From: Zymomonas sp.
Lineage (GTDB): Bacteria > Pseudomonadota > Alphaproteobacteria > Sphingomonadales > Sphingomonadaceae
Assembly: GCA_027489105.1 (NCBI GenBank)
Contig: JAIYAJ010000497.1
Location: forward strand, 1 to 20,737
Direction of reading: 5' to 3'
Length of the DNA: 20,737 nucleotides
Of this stretch, positions 1 through 7,493 are shown piece by piece. Positions within the stretch are counted from its first letter, which is position 1; the number at the start of each line of letters is the position of its first letter. Below the pieces are notes generated by a model, which was given only the letters and a program-made list of their open reading frames with translations, was not told where the DNA came from and searched no databases. Both the position numbers and the translations under genes were made by a program.

Positions 1-1089
1 CAGGAAGGCGTGTTGAGGAATGACCTGAGCGTCCTGCATCAGTTGTGCGATCCAGTGGTCCGCGAAGACGCCGGTGGTCCCTGCCATGCGGTAGATGTCG
101 AGGGTGATGTCGGCGGCCACCCGCGCCGCGTTGGTCGAGGCAAGGCGGAGGAGCGCGCGGGTCTCGATGCTCAGATCGTCGCCCGCGACTAGGGTCGCAT
201 AGGCCTCTTCGGTGATCTCGTAGAAGAAGGCTCGCGCCGAGCGCAAAGCGGCCTCCGCCTTGGCGATGTCCGACTGGACATAGGCGCGGTCGGCAAGGGT
301 CGGCTGGCCGGTAATGGAGGTGCGGCCGCCCGCCAGCTCGATCATCTGGTCGAGAGCGGTCCGGGCGATGCCGAGGCCGACGACCGCCAGAACCTGCGCC
401 GCCAGCGGCATTGACGGATAGCGGTAGAGCGGGGTGTCGAGGCTCGACTTGCCGCCGCGCACGAAGGTCCATTCTTCGGGCACCACGACCTTGTCGAGTT
501 TCATGTCGTGGCTGCCGGTGCCCCGCATGCCGATCACGTCCCAGTTGGGAACGATCTCGACGTTGCTCGCCGGGGTGACCGCGATCAGCGGCAGGCCACC
601 ATTGGATCCGCCGCCCTCGACCTTGATCCCGACGCCGATGAGGTCAGCGCCGGTGCACCCACTACCCCAGCTCCAACAGCCTGATACTTCCAGCCCGCCT
701 TCGACCGGGATCGCCTTTTGCGGCGGGAAGATACCGCCGGCGAACACGACGTTGGGTCCCTTGGCGTACATCGTCTGCAGCGTCTCGATCGGCAGGGCCG
801 AGAGATAGACGGCTGAAAAGCCGAAGCTGGCGACCCAACCCGTGGAGCCATCCGCTTGAGAGATCGTCTCGATCAGGCGCAGGAAGTCTGCGGGGGACAT
901 TTCGTCGCCCCCGAACCGCTTGGCGACCATCGCGCGATAGACGCCGGCCTGCTTCATCAGGTCGACCACGTCGGCGCTGATCTGCTGATTGGCGGTGAAC
1001 TCGTCGCGGCGGGCGCGAACGGTGTTCAGCAGCTTCTCCAGCGCGGACGCCCTAGCCGTTTCGTATTTCAGTGGGTGGATCGCGTTCAT
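1..1089 (-). CDS. Acyl-CoA dehydrogenase-fold flavin monooxygenase (group D type), 3' end missing
   Basis: Likely oxygenase component of a two-component flavin monooxygenase, hydroxylating an aromatic or similar substrate with reduced flavin supplied by a separate reductase. The window holds 363 residues; the stop lies beyond base 1, and the family is usually about 390-410 residues, so only the C-terminal tail is lost. Seen: an N-terminal helical part with YRAMVAKRFGGDE (about 51-63), a middle beta domain with the tract SGCWSWGSGC (136-145) where HsaA/HpaB-type hydroxylases carry SGxWSxxSG, and GMRGTGSHD (187-195). The start is an ATG at 1087-1089 preceded by AGGAG eight bases upstream. No flavin reductase is present in the window. 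A true acyl-CoA dehydrogenase is less likely because the tracts match the hydroxylase branch better. The gene has its own upstream box shared with two other genes here. Substrate unknown. Confidence 0.8.
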   Translation of the reverse strand, partial: MNAIHPLKYETARASALEKLLNTVRARRDEFTANQQISADVVDLMKQAGVYRAMVAKRFGGDEMSPADFLRLIETISQADGSTGWVASFGFSAVYLSALPIETLQTMYAKGPNVVFAGGIFPPQKAIPVEGGLEVSGCWSWGSGCTGADLIGVGIKVEGGGSNGGLPLIAVTPASNVEIVPNWDVIGMRGTGSHDMKLDKVVVPEEWTFVRGGKSSLDTPLYRYPSMPLAAQVLAVVGLGIARTALDQMIELAGGRTSITGQPTLADRAYVQSDIAKAEAALRSARAFFYEITEEAYATLVAGDDLSIETRALLRLASTNAARVAADITLDIYRMAGTTGVFADHWIAQLMQDAQVIPQHAFL

Positions 1090-1182
1090 GCCGAAAGCTC
1101 CTGCGGGATGGGGAGGAGCGGACCCCGGTGCGCCCGTCGACGCCGCCGTTCATACCGACCCTCATCATGATTCCAATTGAAA

Positions 1183-1207
1183 CTATATAACTCACGTGAA
1201 AAGTCAA
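1183..1207 (-). promoter_or_regulatory. Shared 25-base box upstream of the flavin monooxygenase
   Basis: On the minus strand this reads TTGACTTTTCACGTGA followed by GTTATATAG. It ends 93 bases before the monooxygenase ATG. It aligns without gaps to the boxes at 2583-2607 (18 of 25 identical) and 7345-7369 (18 of 25 identical), and includes the 8-base palindrome TCACGTGA (1192-1199). The TTGAC and TATA parts are only 12 bases apart, too close for a standard sigma-70 pair, so I favour an operator or activator site. The stop codon of the upstream MFS gene (1204-1206) lies inside the box. Confidence 0.45.
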
Positions 1208-2523
1208 GTAACACAAATGGTGGCTGTCTGATCGGCCCTTTGGGCGGCAGCATAGGGGCGGCACCCCAAGGCCAGCAGGGCCGCTGCGATGATAGAGGCG
1301 CAAGCCGCGACGATGCCCAGCGAATGGCCCACTGCCGCCGCTCCGCTGAACAGCCGATCGTTTAGCAGGCCGACCGCCAGTGACCCCAACGTCAGGCCGA
1401 TCAGCGAATTGCTGCACAAGAAGATCGCCGAGACGCGCGATCGCATCGTCGGAGGCGCGATGATCTGCATCACCGCCGTCGAAGGCGGCATCGGGAAGGA
1501 GGCGAAGAACAGGGCGATGCTGAGCAGCGCCATGCCGAAGGCGAAGGACGGCGCGAAGGGGAGGGCGCCGGTAGGCAGCAGCGTGCCGAGCGCCCCGACG
1601 ATTCCGGTCCTGAAGGGGGCGTCCGCAACGCCGCCGCGGGTCAGCCGGTCCATGAGCCAGCCACTGGCGAGCACGCCGCCGCCGCCGGCAAAGACGATCA
1701 CGACACCCAGCCACAGGCCAGCCGCCGCCGGCGTCATCCCGTAGCTGCGCATCAGATAGGCGGGCGACCAGCCGAGCAGCGCGAAGAGCGCCATCGCCGC
1801 GAAAGTGTAGCCGAGCATATGGGGCACGAAGATCGCGCGTTCGCGGACGAGAAAGGCGAGGACCGCCTTCAGCGAGGGCTGATCCTTTCCCCCGCCACGC
1901 GCACCGCGCGGTGCCGGCTCCTTGATGGTCAGATGAATGACGCAAGCGAGCAGCAGTCCGGGTGCGCCGACGATAAGGAAGGCGAGCTGCCAGGACCGGA
2001 AGTCGATCCCTGCGAGCGAGATGCTGTCCGCCCCACTGACCATTGCGATTACAGCGCCACCCGCCAGGAAGGCGATACCCGATCCGAGAAAGGAGCCCAG
2101 CGAGTAGACCGCTACCGCGCGGCCGAGCTTCTCCCTCGGAAACAAGGTGCTGATCAGCGAGTAGGTCGCGGGGGAAAGCGCGGCCTCACCCGCGCCGACG
2201 CAGATGCGCGCGAGGAACAGCGACGGGAAGCTGCGCGCCAGACCGCAGGCCATGGTCGCAGCGCTCCAGAAGGCGACGCCGGTCGCGATGATCAGAGGAC
2301 GGGAGGTGCGGTCGGACAATGTCGCCACCGGGATGCCCATCGTCGCATAGAAAAGCGAGAAGGCGAGGCCGTGCAGCAGGCCGAACTGCGTATCGCTGAT
2401 ACCGAGATCGGCCTGGATGGGGGCTATGAGCAGCGCCAGGATCTGCCGGTCGATGAACGAGAAGATATAGGCGACCATGCACAGGAGGACGACATACCAT
2501 CCCCGTCGTTCGTCCTGCTCCAT
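1204..2523 (-). CDS. MFS transporter, spinster-like
   Basis: Predicted inner-membrane carrier of the major facilitator superfamily, 439 residues, with about 12 hydrophobic segments in two halves separated by a charged loop (near TIKEPAPRGARGGG). It begins MEQDERRGWYVVLLCMVAYIF, with FIDRQILALLIAPIQADLGIS just after, the pattern of spinster-like/ACS-like carriers common in sphingomonad catabolic clusters. A second MFS signature, SDRTSRPL, follows TM2-3. The start at 2521-2523 was chosen because it begins right before TM1 and has GGGAGGAG upstream; an in-frame extension to 2607 would run through the promoter box. It lies head-to-tail before the monooxygenase, which has its own upstream box, and diverges from the fusion gene at 2788. 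It probably imports the pathway substrate or an intermediate, by context only. Confidence 0.85.
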   Translation of the reverse strand: MEQDERRGWYVVLLCMVAYIFSFIDRQILALLIAPIQADLGISDTQFGLLHGLAFSLFYATMGIPVATLSDRTSRPLIIATGVAFWSAATMACGLARSFPSLFLARICVGAGEAALSPATYSLISTLFPREKLGRAVAVYSLGSFLGSGIAFLAGGAVIAMVSGADSISLAGIDFRSWQLAFLIVGAPGLLLACVIHLTIKEPAPRGARGGGKDQPSLKAVLAFLVRERAIFVPHMLGYTFAAMALFALLGWSPAYLMRSYGMTPAAAGLWLGVVIVFAGGGGVLASGWLMDRLTRGGVADAPFRTGIVGALGTLLPTGALPFAPSFAFGMALLSIALFFASFPMPPSTAVMQIIAPPTMRSRVSAIFLCSNSLIGLTLGSLAVGLLNDRLFSGAAAVGHSLGIVAACASIIAAALLALGCRPYAAAQRADQTATICVT

Positions 2524-2582
2524 ATCGCCGATGCTCCTCCCTCTGGACGATGCCGACCCGGTATCGAATCCGGAATCGAGTG

Positions 2583-2607
2583 GAGTATATGTCACGTGAA
2601 AAAGCAA
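2583..2607 (-). promoter_or_regulatory. Shared 25-base box upstream of the MFS gene
   Basis: Minus-strand reading TTGCTTTTTCACGTGA followed by CATATACTC, ending 59 bases before the MFS ATG. Of its 25 bases, 18 match the box at 1183-1207, including the palindrome TCACGTGA (2592-2599). TATACT at the end could serve as a -10 element. It lies in the 264-base divergent region between the MFS gene and the fusion gene. Confidence 0.45.
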
Positions 2608-2693
2608 TGAAGATCGCGCCTATTCTCCGGTCGAGAGAGGGCCGCCTCTCGTCGCGCCTGTCAATCGAACCGTATGATGACACGCAATATTGC

Positions 2694-2725
2694 TGCAGAT
2701 TACGGATCGCCTTTGCCGATAGCGT
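2694..2725 (+). promoter_or_regulatory. Possible AraC/XylS-type operator upstream of the fusion gene
   Basis: The stretch contains TGCA, six bases, then GGAT (2694-2707), close to the TGCA-N6-GGNTA half-site known for XylS-type regulators. It is followed by TTGCCGATAGCGT (2713-2725), nearly the same as TTGCGGATAGCGT upstream of the aldehyde dehydrogenase gene. The two parts are 13 bases apart, not the 20-21 usual for tandem AraC-family sites, so the assignment is tentative. Confidence 0.3.
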
Positions 2726-2787
2726 ATAGTGGCGCCAGCAATGTTGCGCACAATCGCCCGGGATTTGGATCCGAGGGAGATGTCTTG

Positions 2788-4896
2788 ATGCGCGTCGCGG
2801 TATTGGGTGGGGGACATGGCTGCTATGCGGCGGCGGCAGAACTGAGCGAGCGCGGTCACGAGGTCTGGTTCTGGCGCCGTGGGGCAGAAGCCTTCGCCCC
2901 GGTGCTCGACCGCAAGACTATCCGGGTCCGCGACGCGAAGGGCGATCGCGATGTCGTCATCGCCCATCCGACATTGTCGCTTGAAGAAGCGATTACGTCG
3001 GCCGAACTGGTGGTGATCCCGCTGCCTGCCGAGACCCACGAGGATCTGGCGCTGGCCTGCGCGCCCTATTGGCGCGACGGGCAGGCCGCCTTCTTGCCGC
3101 CCGGCACGCTCGGTTCGATCCTGTTCCTGCAGGCGGCAAGGGCTGCCGGCAATATGGCGGACGTCAGCTTCGCTGAGACCGGCACGCTGCCTTATCTTGT
3201 GCGCAAACATGGTCCGGCGGAGATCGTGGTCAGTGCCTATGCCACACGCCTGCCGACCGGCGTCTTCCCGTCGAAGAATGCGGACCATGCCTTTGCGCTG
3301 CTCGAGCAGGCCTATCCGGCGATCGAACGGATCGAGGACGGGCTTTCCGGCGGACTGATGAACGCCGGACCGATCATCCACCCGCCGCTGATCCTGATGA
3401 ACGCCGGACCGCTCGAATATTTCCCTGCCTGGGACATTCATAATGAAGGCACGCAGCCGTCGATCCGCGCCGTCACCACGGCGCTCGATCAGGAGCGGAT
3501 CGTGCTGCGCGAAGCGCTAGGCTACGGCCCGCCGCATTTCCCGCTCGCCGATCATTACACGCTCGATGGCGACGAATGGATGTACGGCAATGCCGCGCAT
3601 GAAAAGCTGACCGACAGCGGCGACTGGCGCGAGAAGATCGACCTCAAGACGCACCGCTACATGCGCGAGGACACCGCGCTGGGCCTGAGCATGCTGGTCT
3701 CTATCGGCCGCTGGCTCGGCACGCCAACCCCGGTCGCGTCGGGGCTGCTTGCCATGGCGTCGGCGATCACGGGAGAGGATCTCTACGCCTCGGGCCGCAC
3801 GCTCGAAAAACTGGGGCTCGATCGGCTCGACCGCAAGGCCATGGCGGATTATTTGCATCATGGTCCCGAAGCGAGCGCGATCACCTATGCGCAGGGCCCC
3901 GAGCGCGCAAAGATCGGCGCGATCGGTGCGGGGCGGATGGGGCGCGGCATCGCCGTCGCCTTCGCCCTCGCAGGGCACGAGGTCGCCCTGGTCGACGTCA
4001 AGCCGCGTGAAGAGGGTGACGTCGCCCGGCTCGCAGCCGAAGCGCTGCAAGAGATTGAGCGAGACCTGGTCTTTCTCAAGTCCGTCGACCTGCTTGACCA
4101 GGCCGGCGTCGAGGCAGCGCTGCGGCGGGTTAGGTTTATAGGCCGTGCTGCGGCGCCGGCTGTGATTGCCGGTTGCGATCTGCTGTTCGAAGGCGTGCCG
4201 GAAACGGTCGAAGCCAAGCGCGCCTGCTTCGCGTTCATCGGCGAGCATGCGCGCGACGACGCCATCATCGCCTCCACCACCTCGACGATCGACGCCGAAA
4301 CGCTGGCGCCGCTGGTGGAGGGCCCGGAACGCTTCCTCAACGCGCACTGGCTCAACCCGGCCTATCTGATGCCGCTCGTCGAGATATCCCCTTCGGCTCG
4401 CACCGCGCCGGAGATCGTCGATCGTCTGCGCGCGATCCTGACTGCGATCGGCAAGGTCCCGATCAGTTGCGCGGCTTCGCCCGGCTATATCGTTCCACGC
4501 ATCCAGGCGCTGGCCATGAACGAGGCGGCGCGGATGGCCGAGGAGGGCGTCGCTTCGCCCGACGAGATCGACACGGCGGTTCGGGTCGGCTTCGGACTCC
4601 GCTTCGCCGTGCTGGGACTGCTGGAGTTCATCGACTGGGGTGGTGGGGACATCCTGCACCACGCCAGCGCCTTCCTGTCCGACAAGATCGACGTGGGCCG
4701 ATTTGCCGCCCCTGCGATCATCGGCGATAACATGGCGCGGCACCGGCGCGGCCTGCGTGACGGGGCGGGGTTCTACGATTATGCGGGCGTCGATCTCGAT
4801 GCTTACCGAACTGCGCGGCTGGGTGATTTCGTAGCGGCGTTGCGGCAGCGCGGTCTGCTGCCGGTGATCGCCCCTGCCGCCAAGACGGCCGCGTGA
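2788..4896 (+). CDS. Fusion of octopine/nopaline dehydrogenase-like and 3-hydroxyacyl-CoA dehydrogenase domains
   Basis: A 702-residue, probably cytoplasmic protein joining two NAD(P)-dependent dehydrogenases in one uninterrupted frame. Residues 1-371: Rossmann domain with GGGHGC (7-12), then the octopine-dehydrogenase catalytic domain with NAGPIIHPPLILMNAG (about 192-207), whose His198 fits the catalytic histidine of that family. Residues 372-702: a second Rossmann domain with GAGRMG (380-385), then NAHWLNP, whose His520 fits the catalytic histidine of 3-hydroxyacyl-CoA/L-carnitine dehydrogenases, and the helical C-terminal domain (PGYIVPRIQALAMNEA). Opine dehydrogenases interconvert secondary amino acids with keto acid plus amine; 3-hydroxyacyl-CoA dehydrogenases oxidise 3-hydroxy groups. 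The joint substrate is unknown. The start at 2788 is placed right before the first Rossmann strand, with GAGGGAG upstream; an in-frame ATG at 2674 would add 38 residues of no domain character. The stop overlaps the next gene's start. Confidence 0.85.
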   Translation: MRVAVLGGGHGCYAAAAELSERGHEVWFWRRGAEAFAPVLDRKTIRVRDAKGDRDVVIAHPTLSLEEAITSAELVVIPLPAETHEDLALACAPYWRDGQAAFLPPGTLGSILFLQAARAAGNMADVSFAETGTLPYLVRKHGPAEIVVSAYATRLPTGVFPSKNADHAFALLEQAYPAIERIEDGLSGGLMNAGPIIHPPLILMNAGPLEYFPAWDIHNEGTQPSIRAVTTALDQERIVLREALGYGPPHFPLADHYTLDGDEWMYGNAAHEKLTDSGDWREKIDLKTHRYMREDTALGLSMLVSIGRWLGTPTPVASGLLAMASAITGEDLYASGRTLEKLGLDRLDRKAMADYLHHGPEASAITYAQGPERAKIGAIGAGRMGRGIAVAFALAGHEVALVDVKPREEGDVARLAAEALQEIERDLVFLKSVDLLDQAGVEAALRRVRFIGRAAAPAVIAGCDLLFEGVPETVEAKRACFAFIGEHARDDAIIASTTSTIDAETLAPLVEGPERFLNAHWLNPAYLMPLVEISPSARTAPEIVDRLRAILTAIGKVPISCAASPGYIVPRIQALAMNEAARMAEEGVASPDEIDTAVRVGFGLRFAVLGLLEFIDWGGGDILHHASAFLSDKIDVGRFAAPAIIGDNMARHRRGLRDGAGFYDYAGVDLDAYRTARLGDFVAALRQRGLLPVIAPAAKTAA

Positions 4897-6248
4897 TCGT
4901 CGACGCCCTCTCCGCCATCGTCGGCGCCGCCCATATGTTCGGTGCCGACGCTGTCGAGTCTCGCTATCTGGATGATGAAACCAACGGCGGGGCGGGCTGG
5001 CCCGCGGGCGTGGTCCGCCCTGCCAACACGGCGGAACTGTCGGCGGTGCTGGCCTGTTGCCACAGCGCCGGTCAGCCGGTCGTAGTGCAGGGCGGTCGTA
5101 CCGGCATGGCGCGGGGCGGAGTCCCCCAGGCGGGCGAACTGATCCTGTCGCTGGAGCGCCTGTCCACGATCGAGGCGATCGATGCGGACACGGGGCTGAT
5201 GACCGTCGGTGCCGGCTGCGTACTGCAAATGGCTCAGAATGCCGCGTTGGAAGCTGGGTGGCGGCTTGCGGTCGACATTGGTGCGCGGGGCAGCTGCACG
5301 ATCGGCGGCATGATCGCGACCAATGCCGGGGGCACGCAGGTGCTGCGCCATGGCATGATGCGCGACCAGGTACTGGGACTCGAAGCGGTGCTGGCCGACG
5401 GCACGATCATCTCGTCGATGCGCGGCATGCTGAAGAATAACAGCGGCTATGATCTGAAGCAGCTTTTCATCGGATCGGAAGGGACGCTCGGTGTCGTCAC
5501 CCGTGCGCTCTTGCGCCTCCGACCGCCGGCGATTGGCCAGCAGACGGCGCTATGTGCCGTGGACGACTATCCGGCCGCGCTGCGGCTGCTAGCCCGCCTG
5601 GAAAAGGCCATGCCGGCGCAGCTCTCCGCGTATGAGCTGATGTGGCGCGAGTTTTTCGAGGCTGCGTGCGGCAGCCTGGGGCAGGACAGCCCGTTCGATC
5701 GCACGCATGCGCTGGTCGTCCTGGTGGAAACCGAAGCCGCCGAGGACGCCGGGCTGTCGGCCGCGCTCGCCAACAGCTTCGAGGACGGCACGATGACCGA
5801 TGCGCTGATCGCCCGGTCCGATCGCGATCGACAGCGTTTCTGGCATTACCGCGATGCGATCGGGGAGATCGCCCGGGAGATGACGATCGTCGAACCCTTC
5901 GACGTCAGCGCTCCGCTCCCGGTGATCGGCGAACTGGTCGACGATGTCCGCGCGCGTCTGGCCGCAGAGGTCGCGGGCAGCCGGCCCGTCTTCTTCGGCC
6001 ATATCGCCGACGGCAATCTCCACATCGCCGTCGAACTGCCGCGCGAGGACCAGCGACCCTTGGTCGAGGCGATCGTCTATGATGCGGTTCGCGACGTGGG
6101 CGGCTCGGTATCGGCCGAACATGGCATCGGCCTGCTCAAACGCATCTGGCTGGGGCATAGCCGCAGCCCCGAGGAAATTGCGCTGATGCGGCGGATCCGG
6201 GCGGCGATGGACCCGAGGGAAATCCTCAACCGCGGTCGGATATTCTAG
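4893..6248 (+). CDS. FAD-binding oxidase, GlcD/D-2-hydroxyacid dehydrogenase type
   Basis: Flavoprotein of 451 residues in the D-lactate/glycolate/D-2-hydroxyglutarate dehydrogenase family, expected to oxidise a 2-hydroxy acid to the keto acid. The FAD-binding domain carries QGGRTGMARGG (66-76) and DIGARGSCTIGGMIATNAGG (about 127-146). The C-terminal cap has GHIADGNLH (369-377) and the AEHGIG signature (408-413), with histidines typical of the active site. Translation starts at GTG 4893, overlapping the fusion gene's TGA by four bases (GTGA), so the two are very likely translationally coupled. This start gives the family's usual N-terminus before VVRPANTAEL. It ends 24 bases from the convergent regulator gene. 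The coupling suggests its substrate or product is shared with the fusion protein. Exact substrate not determinable. Confidence 0.85.
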   Translation: MIVDALSAIVGAAHMFGADAVESRYLDDETNGGAGWPAGVVRPANTAELSAVLACCHSAGQPVVVQGGRTGMARGGVPQAGELILSLERLSTIEAIDADTGLMTVGAGCVLQMAQNAALEAGWRLAVDIGARGSCTIGGMIATNAGGTQVLRHGMMRDQVLGLEAVLADGTIISSMRGMLKNNSGYDLKQLFIGSEGTLGVVTRALLRLRPPAIGQQTALCAVDDYPAALRLLARLEKAMPAQLSAYELMWREFFEAACGSLGQDSPFDRTHALVVLVETEAAEDAGLSAALANSFEDGTMTDALIARSDRDRQRFWHYRDAIGEIAREMTIVEPFDVSAPLPVIGELVDDVRARLAAEVAGSRPVFFGHIADGNLHIAVELPREDQRPLVEAIVYDAVRDVGGSVSAEHGIGLLKRIWLGHSRSPEEIALMRRIRAAMDPREILNRGRIF

Positions 6249-6261
6249 GGCAGGGCTCGCT

Positions 6262-6288
6262 CCGCCGGTGCGTCAACAGGGCCGGCGG
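6262..6288. terminator. Possible bidirectional hairpin between convergent genes
   Basis: Perfect 7-base arms CCGCCGG (6262-6268) and CCGGCGG (6282-6288) with a 13-base loop sit at the junction of two convergent genes and overlap the last codons of the regulator. No T-run follows on either strand, so an intrinsic terminator role is weakly supported. Confidence 0.3.
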
Positions 6289-7262
6289 CTGCGAAGCGTT
6301 TCCGATGGACGGCATCCATATTGCTGGCGGTAATGCTGGGCGTAACGGCCGAAATTGACGATGCCGCATTCGAGCATGAGTTCTGTGACGCTGGTATCCG
6401 CACTCGCCTCCATCAGCGCAGCGTGGAGCTTTTCGAGCCGGTGGCGGCGGACATATTCGACCGGCGTGAGGCCCAGAAACTGGCGGAAGCCGTTCTGCAG
6501 GCTGCGGACGCTGACGCCCACCTGGCTGGCGAGGTCGGTCACCGAGATGCTCTCGTCGAACGAGGCGTGAATGATGTCGCGTGCCCGCCGCACGTGCCAG
6601 GGAGAGATATCGTTGCCGTAAAGCGCGATTTGGTCGGAATAGCTGTTGGCGTAGTTGCTCAGCAGCAGTTCGATCATCAGCATTGAATATTGGCGCTGCG
6701 TCCGGTTGTTCGCCATCAGCATCGGACCCTGGCTTGCCTGATCGATGAGATGGTTGAGCAGGTTGCGCCACACCACCGGCAGTTCGCGCCCGCACTCGCG
6801 ATCCGGATGGAAGACGAGCGGGCGATTGACCGGAATGTTCATGACCCGGGTCAGATAATCCTCGAACGCCGAATGGCCGATGCGGACCGTCAGGTGTCGG
6901 CAGGCCGGTGTCATGTGGATGCGGATCGGCGCGCCCGGTGAACTGATATAGAGATTATCGGGCCGGATATGCCCCTCGCTCCCCCCGGCCCAGACCTCGC
7001 TCGATCCGCCGATCGACGCGTGCACGAGGAAACGGGACTCCAGTTCGCCGGGATCGATCCAGACGTCGGTGCCATATTGGATGTCGACGATCTGCGTGGG
7101 TGCGACCTCGATGCAGCTCAGCGTTGCCGACATCTGCGCAGGATCGGCCATATCCATACGATGCGGCGCAAACGCCTTGCCGACATAGTCGATGATCTCT
7201 CCGGGATCATTGGACTGGAAATTACGCATGGTACGAGAATCGCGTCCGGCCAGGCTCAGCAT
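6273..7262 (-). CDS. AraC/XylS-family transcriptional regulator
   Basis: Cytoplasmic DNA-binding regulator, 329 residues, the usual length for the family. The N-terminal 200 residues resemble the AraC-binding-like ligand domain (tracts VDIQYGTDVWI and RFLVHASIGGS). Residues about 227-325 form the double helix-turn-helix domain: SVTDLASQVGVSVRSLQNGFRQFLG is the first helix-turn-helix with its linker, and CGIVNFGRYAQHYRQQYGCRPSE the second with the family's terminal signature. The ATG at 7260-7262 was chosen for the GAGGGGG eight bases upstream; a TTG at 7290-7292 is possible but has no clear ribosome site. It diverges from the aldehyde dehydrogenase operon and is the only regulator in the locus, so it probably controls it, most likely activating in response to a pathway compound. 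Its own upstream region carries the shared 25-base box, hinting at autoregulation. Confidence 0.9.
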   Translation of the reverse strand: MLSLAGRDSRTMRNFQSNDPGEIIDYVGKAFAPHRMDMADPAQMSATLSCIEVAPTQIVDIQYGTDVWIDPGELESRFLVHASIGGSSEVWAGGSEGHIRPDNLYISSPGAPIRIHMTPACRHLTVRIGHSAFEDYLTRVMNIPVNRPLVFHPDRECGRELPVVWRNLLNHLIDQASQGPMLMANNRTQRQYSMLMIELLLSNYANSYSDQIALYGNDISPWHVRRARDIIHASFDESISVTDLASQVGVSVRSLQNGFRQFLGLTPVEYVRRHRLEKLHAALMEASADTSVTELMLECGIVNFGRYAQHYRQQYGCRPSETLRSRRPC

Positions 7263-7344
7263 ATCGCATTCCCCCTCATGCCATGCGGGCAAGTGGCTGG
7301 CCTGTGCCGGCTCTGCTCCCCGGGGCTCTCGAGGACATGAAGGA

Positions 7345-7369
7345 CAATGTAATTTAGTTGAAATGTCAA
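7345..7369 (-). promoter_or_regulatory. Shared 25-base box upstream of the araC-type gene
   Basis: Minus-strand reading TTGACATTTCAACTAA followed by ATTACATTG, ending 82 bases before the regulator ATG. Of its 25 bases, 18 match the monooxygenase box, and 12 are invariant in all three boxes. It lacks the TCACGTGA palindrome, so it is the most diverged copy. Confidence 0.4.
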
Positions 7370-7405
7370 GTGGCGTCGCCGAGGCCGCTTCCGATGGATG
7401 CCATA

Positions 7406-7437
7406 TGCGGGTCGGCGTTTCGCATTGCGGATAGCGT
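7406..7437 (+). promoter_or_regulatory. Tandem repeat, candidate AraC-type operator of the aldehyde dehydrogenase operon
   Basis: Two direct repeats, TGCGGGTCGGCGT (7406-7418) and TGCGGATAGCGT (7426-7437), start 20 bases apart, about two helical turns, as expected for a dimer of an AraC-family protein bound to one face of DNA. The pair lies 56 bases before the aldehyde dehydrogenase start. The GATAGCGT core recurs upstream of the fusion gene (2718-2725). Confidence 0.4.
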
Positions 7438-7493
7438 GCGTCTGCCCGTGCCGCCTAGCCTGCGCCGTCTTTTGCAAGGCTTGAGGAGTGGAA

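Noticed and set aside
2674..2787. Upstream in-frame ATG extending the fusion protein by 38 residues
   Set aside because: The extension carries no domain character, overlaps the candidate operator, and lacks a ribosome site, while ATG 2788 has GAGGGAG and starts at the Rossmann strand.
3355..3411. Perfect 18-base direct repeat (CTGATGAACGCCGGACCG at 3355-3372 and 3394-3411)
   Set aside because: It is in frame, encodes LMNAGP twice, and falls on the conserved HPP/LNAG region of the octopine dehydrogenase domain, so protein conservation explains it better than a DNA element.
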